Source: Leguminivora glycinivorella (taxonomy: Eukaryota; Arthropoda; Insecta; Lepidoptera; Tortricidae). From it: a stretch of DNA of 64,000 bases. The stretch covers positions 19,791,916 to 19,855,915 of the forward strand of contig NC_062998.1 of the NCBI RefSeq assembly GCF_023078275.1, read 5' to 3'. Each line of letters begins with the position of its first letter. The stretch's first letter is position 1. Shown here piece after piece: positions 63,303 to 64,000 of the stretch. A program made the translations under genes and the position numbers. Below the pieces are notes generated by a model. The model ran no database searches. It saw nothing but the letters and a program-made list of their open reading frames with translations, and was not told the DNA's origin.

Positions 63303-63645
63303 GTTGTTGTTGTAAAACGTAGTGATTCAATGCTCTTTGAGCTCAACCACCCAGTTTCAATACCTACTCTTTGCGCTTAAAAAATACGTGCACCTTGTGC
63401 TAGCACCGTTGCTGACGTCATTTTGGCAGATTTTGTGGATGCCATTGCATTGGTAACCGAATTTATAAAAAAAAGACTTGCTCTGCTTGGCGTTTACTAA
63501 AATAAAATTAACCTTAACCTGCAATGCTAGATGCTTGCAATTTTATTGGTTCTAAACTAAATTTGATGACGTTGGTATCTACTATTGTTTAAAACGAAAC
63601 AGTCTTGGTCTTGTTTATTTAACACGTGCTCCACAAGCTTTTACC

Positions 63646-63673
63646 ATGGCGGATTCTGCATATATGTCATTAG
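63646..63673 (+). CDS. Possible first coding exon of an unknown gene
   Basis: ACCATGG start, nine codons (MADSAYMSL) and a split codon before GTAAGT at 63674. A CRE-like TGATGACGTTG lies upstream at 63564. The rest would lie beyond the window. Not recognised. Confidence 0.3.
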
Positions 63674-64000
63674 GTAAGTTCCAAATTCATTGTTGCATCG
63701 GATCTATTTTCAGATTGTAATATATATTCTACTAATGAAAAATGTTTATGTAAATAAATATTTTTGTTCAGTTCGAACGAGGAGATGTGTACGACATAAA
63801 GTTTTTAGCATTATGTTAAACACATATAATGCCGGCTTTGCATAGTCGGAATCATGATAAAAATATAAACGCAGTATCCGCTTTCCGTGGTTGTATAGTT
63901 ATTACTATACTAACAATCTTTCAGCGATCACCAGACAGATCAATATTAAGGTCATTTTATAATAGTTTGAATAGTTTCACTCACTGAATATGTGAACATA

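Overview
The window looks like nuclear DNA of a moth or butterfly (Lepidoptera). The evidence is AT-rich, intron-heavy sequence, tRNA-derived SINEs, CR1/Jockey/I-type LINEs, mariner-like elements, many foldback MITEs, and insect-type protein sequences. Coordinates and splice sites were read by eye. No database search was run.

Two host genes are clear, arranged head to head. On the minus strand at 16208-17014 lies an apparently intronless pre-SET/SET/post-SET histone-lysine methyltransferase of the SETMAR/set-23 type. About 1 kb away on the plus strand starts Gap1 (RasGAP1). I reconstruct Gap1 as 16 coding exons from 18028 to 60884, every junction phase-compatible. The product is about 1461 residues: C2A, linker, C2B, RasGAP with arginine finger R487, PH, a BTK zinc motif (H819, C830, C831, C841) and a Ser/Pro-rich tail. 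Introns 1 and 2 are about 12 and 11 kb. The last exon carries a probable frameshift in a GC-rich run. A 43-codon uORF ends 10 nt before the Gap1 start.

The rest is mostly mobile DNA. 1-10100: MITEs, SINE pieces and a 5'-truncated CR1/Jockey-like LINE (4603-7134) inside an element with mariner-type ends (4344-8259). 10154-15603: a nearly full-length I-clade LINE on the minus strand with a 13-bp target duplication. 18083-30146 (Gap1 intron 1): a truncated I-type copy, a mariner/Tc1-like element with an intact transposase frame (20384-21460), and a MITE-like element swollen by about 21 copies of a 66-bp repeat (21843-23337), with a 151-bp unexpanded relative nearby. 30268-41468 (intron 2): several GC-rich islands and a CR1-like LINE nested in a dead mariner (35601-40462). 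Introns 6 to 8 hold a pair of long inverted repeats bracketing exons 7-8, three THAP-like first-exon modules, and a ribosomal protein L38-like fragment spliceable to one of them. Downstream of Gap1 are MITE copies and, near 63646, a possible first exon of another gene.

The least expected observations are: the minisatellite grown from a transposon's own terminal repeat, with a 249-bp higher-order repeat; the inverted repeats placed as expected for exon circularisation; four hairpins with apparent compensatory changes in a LINE 3' UTR; and the THAP/RpL38 modules inside Gap1.
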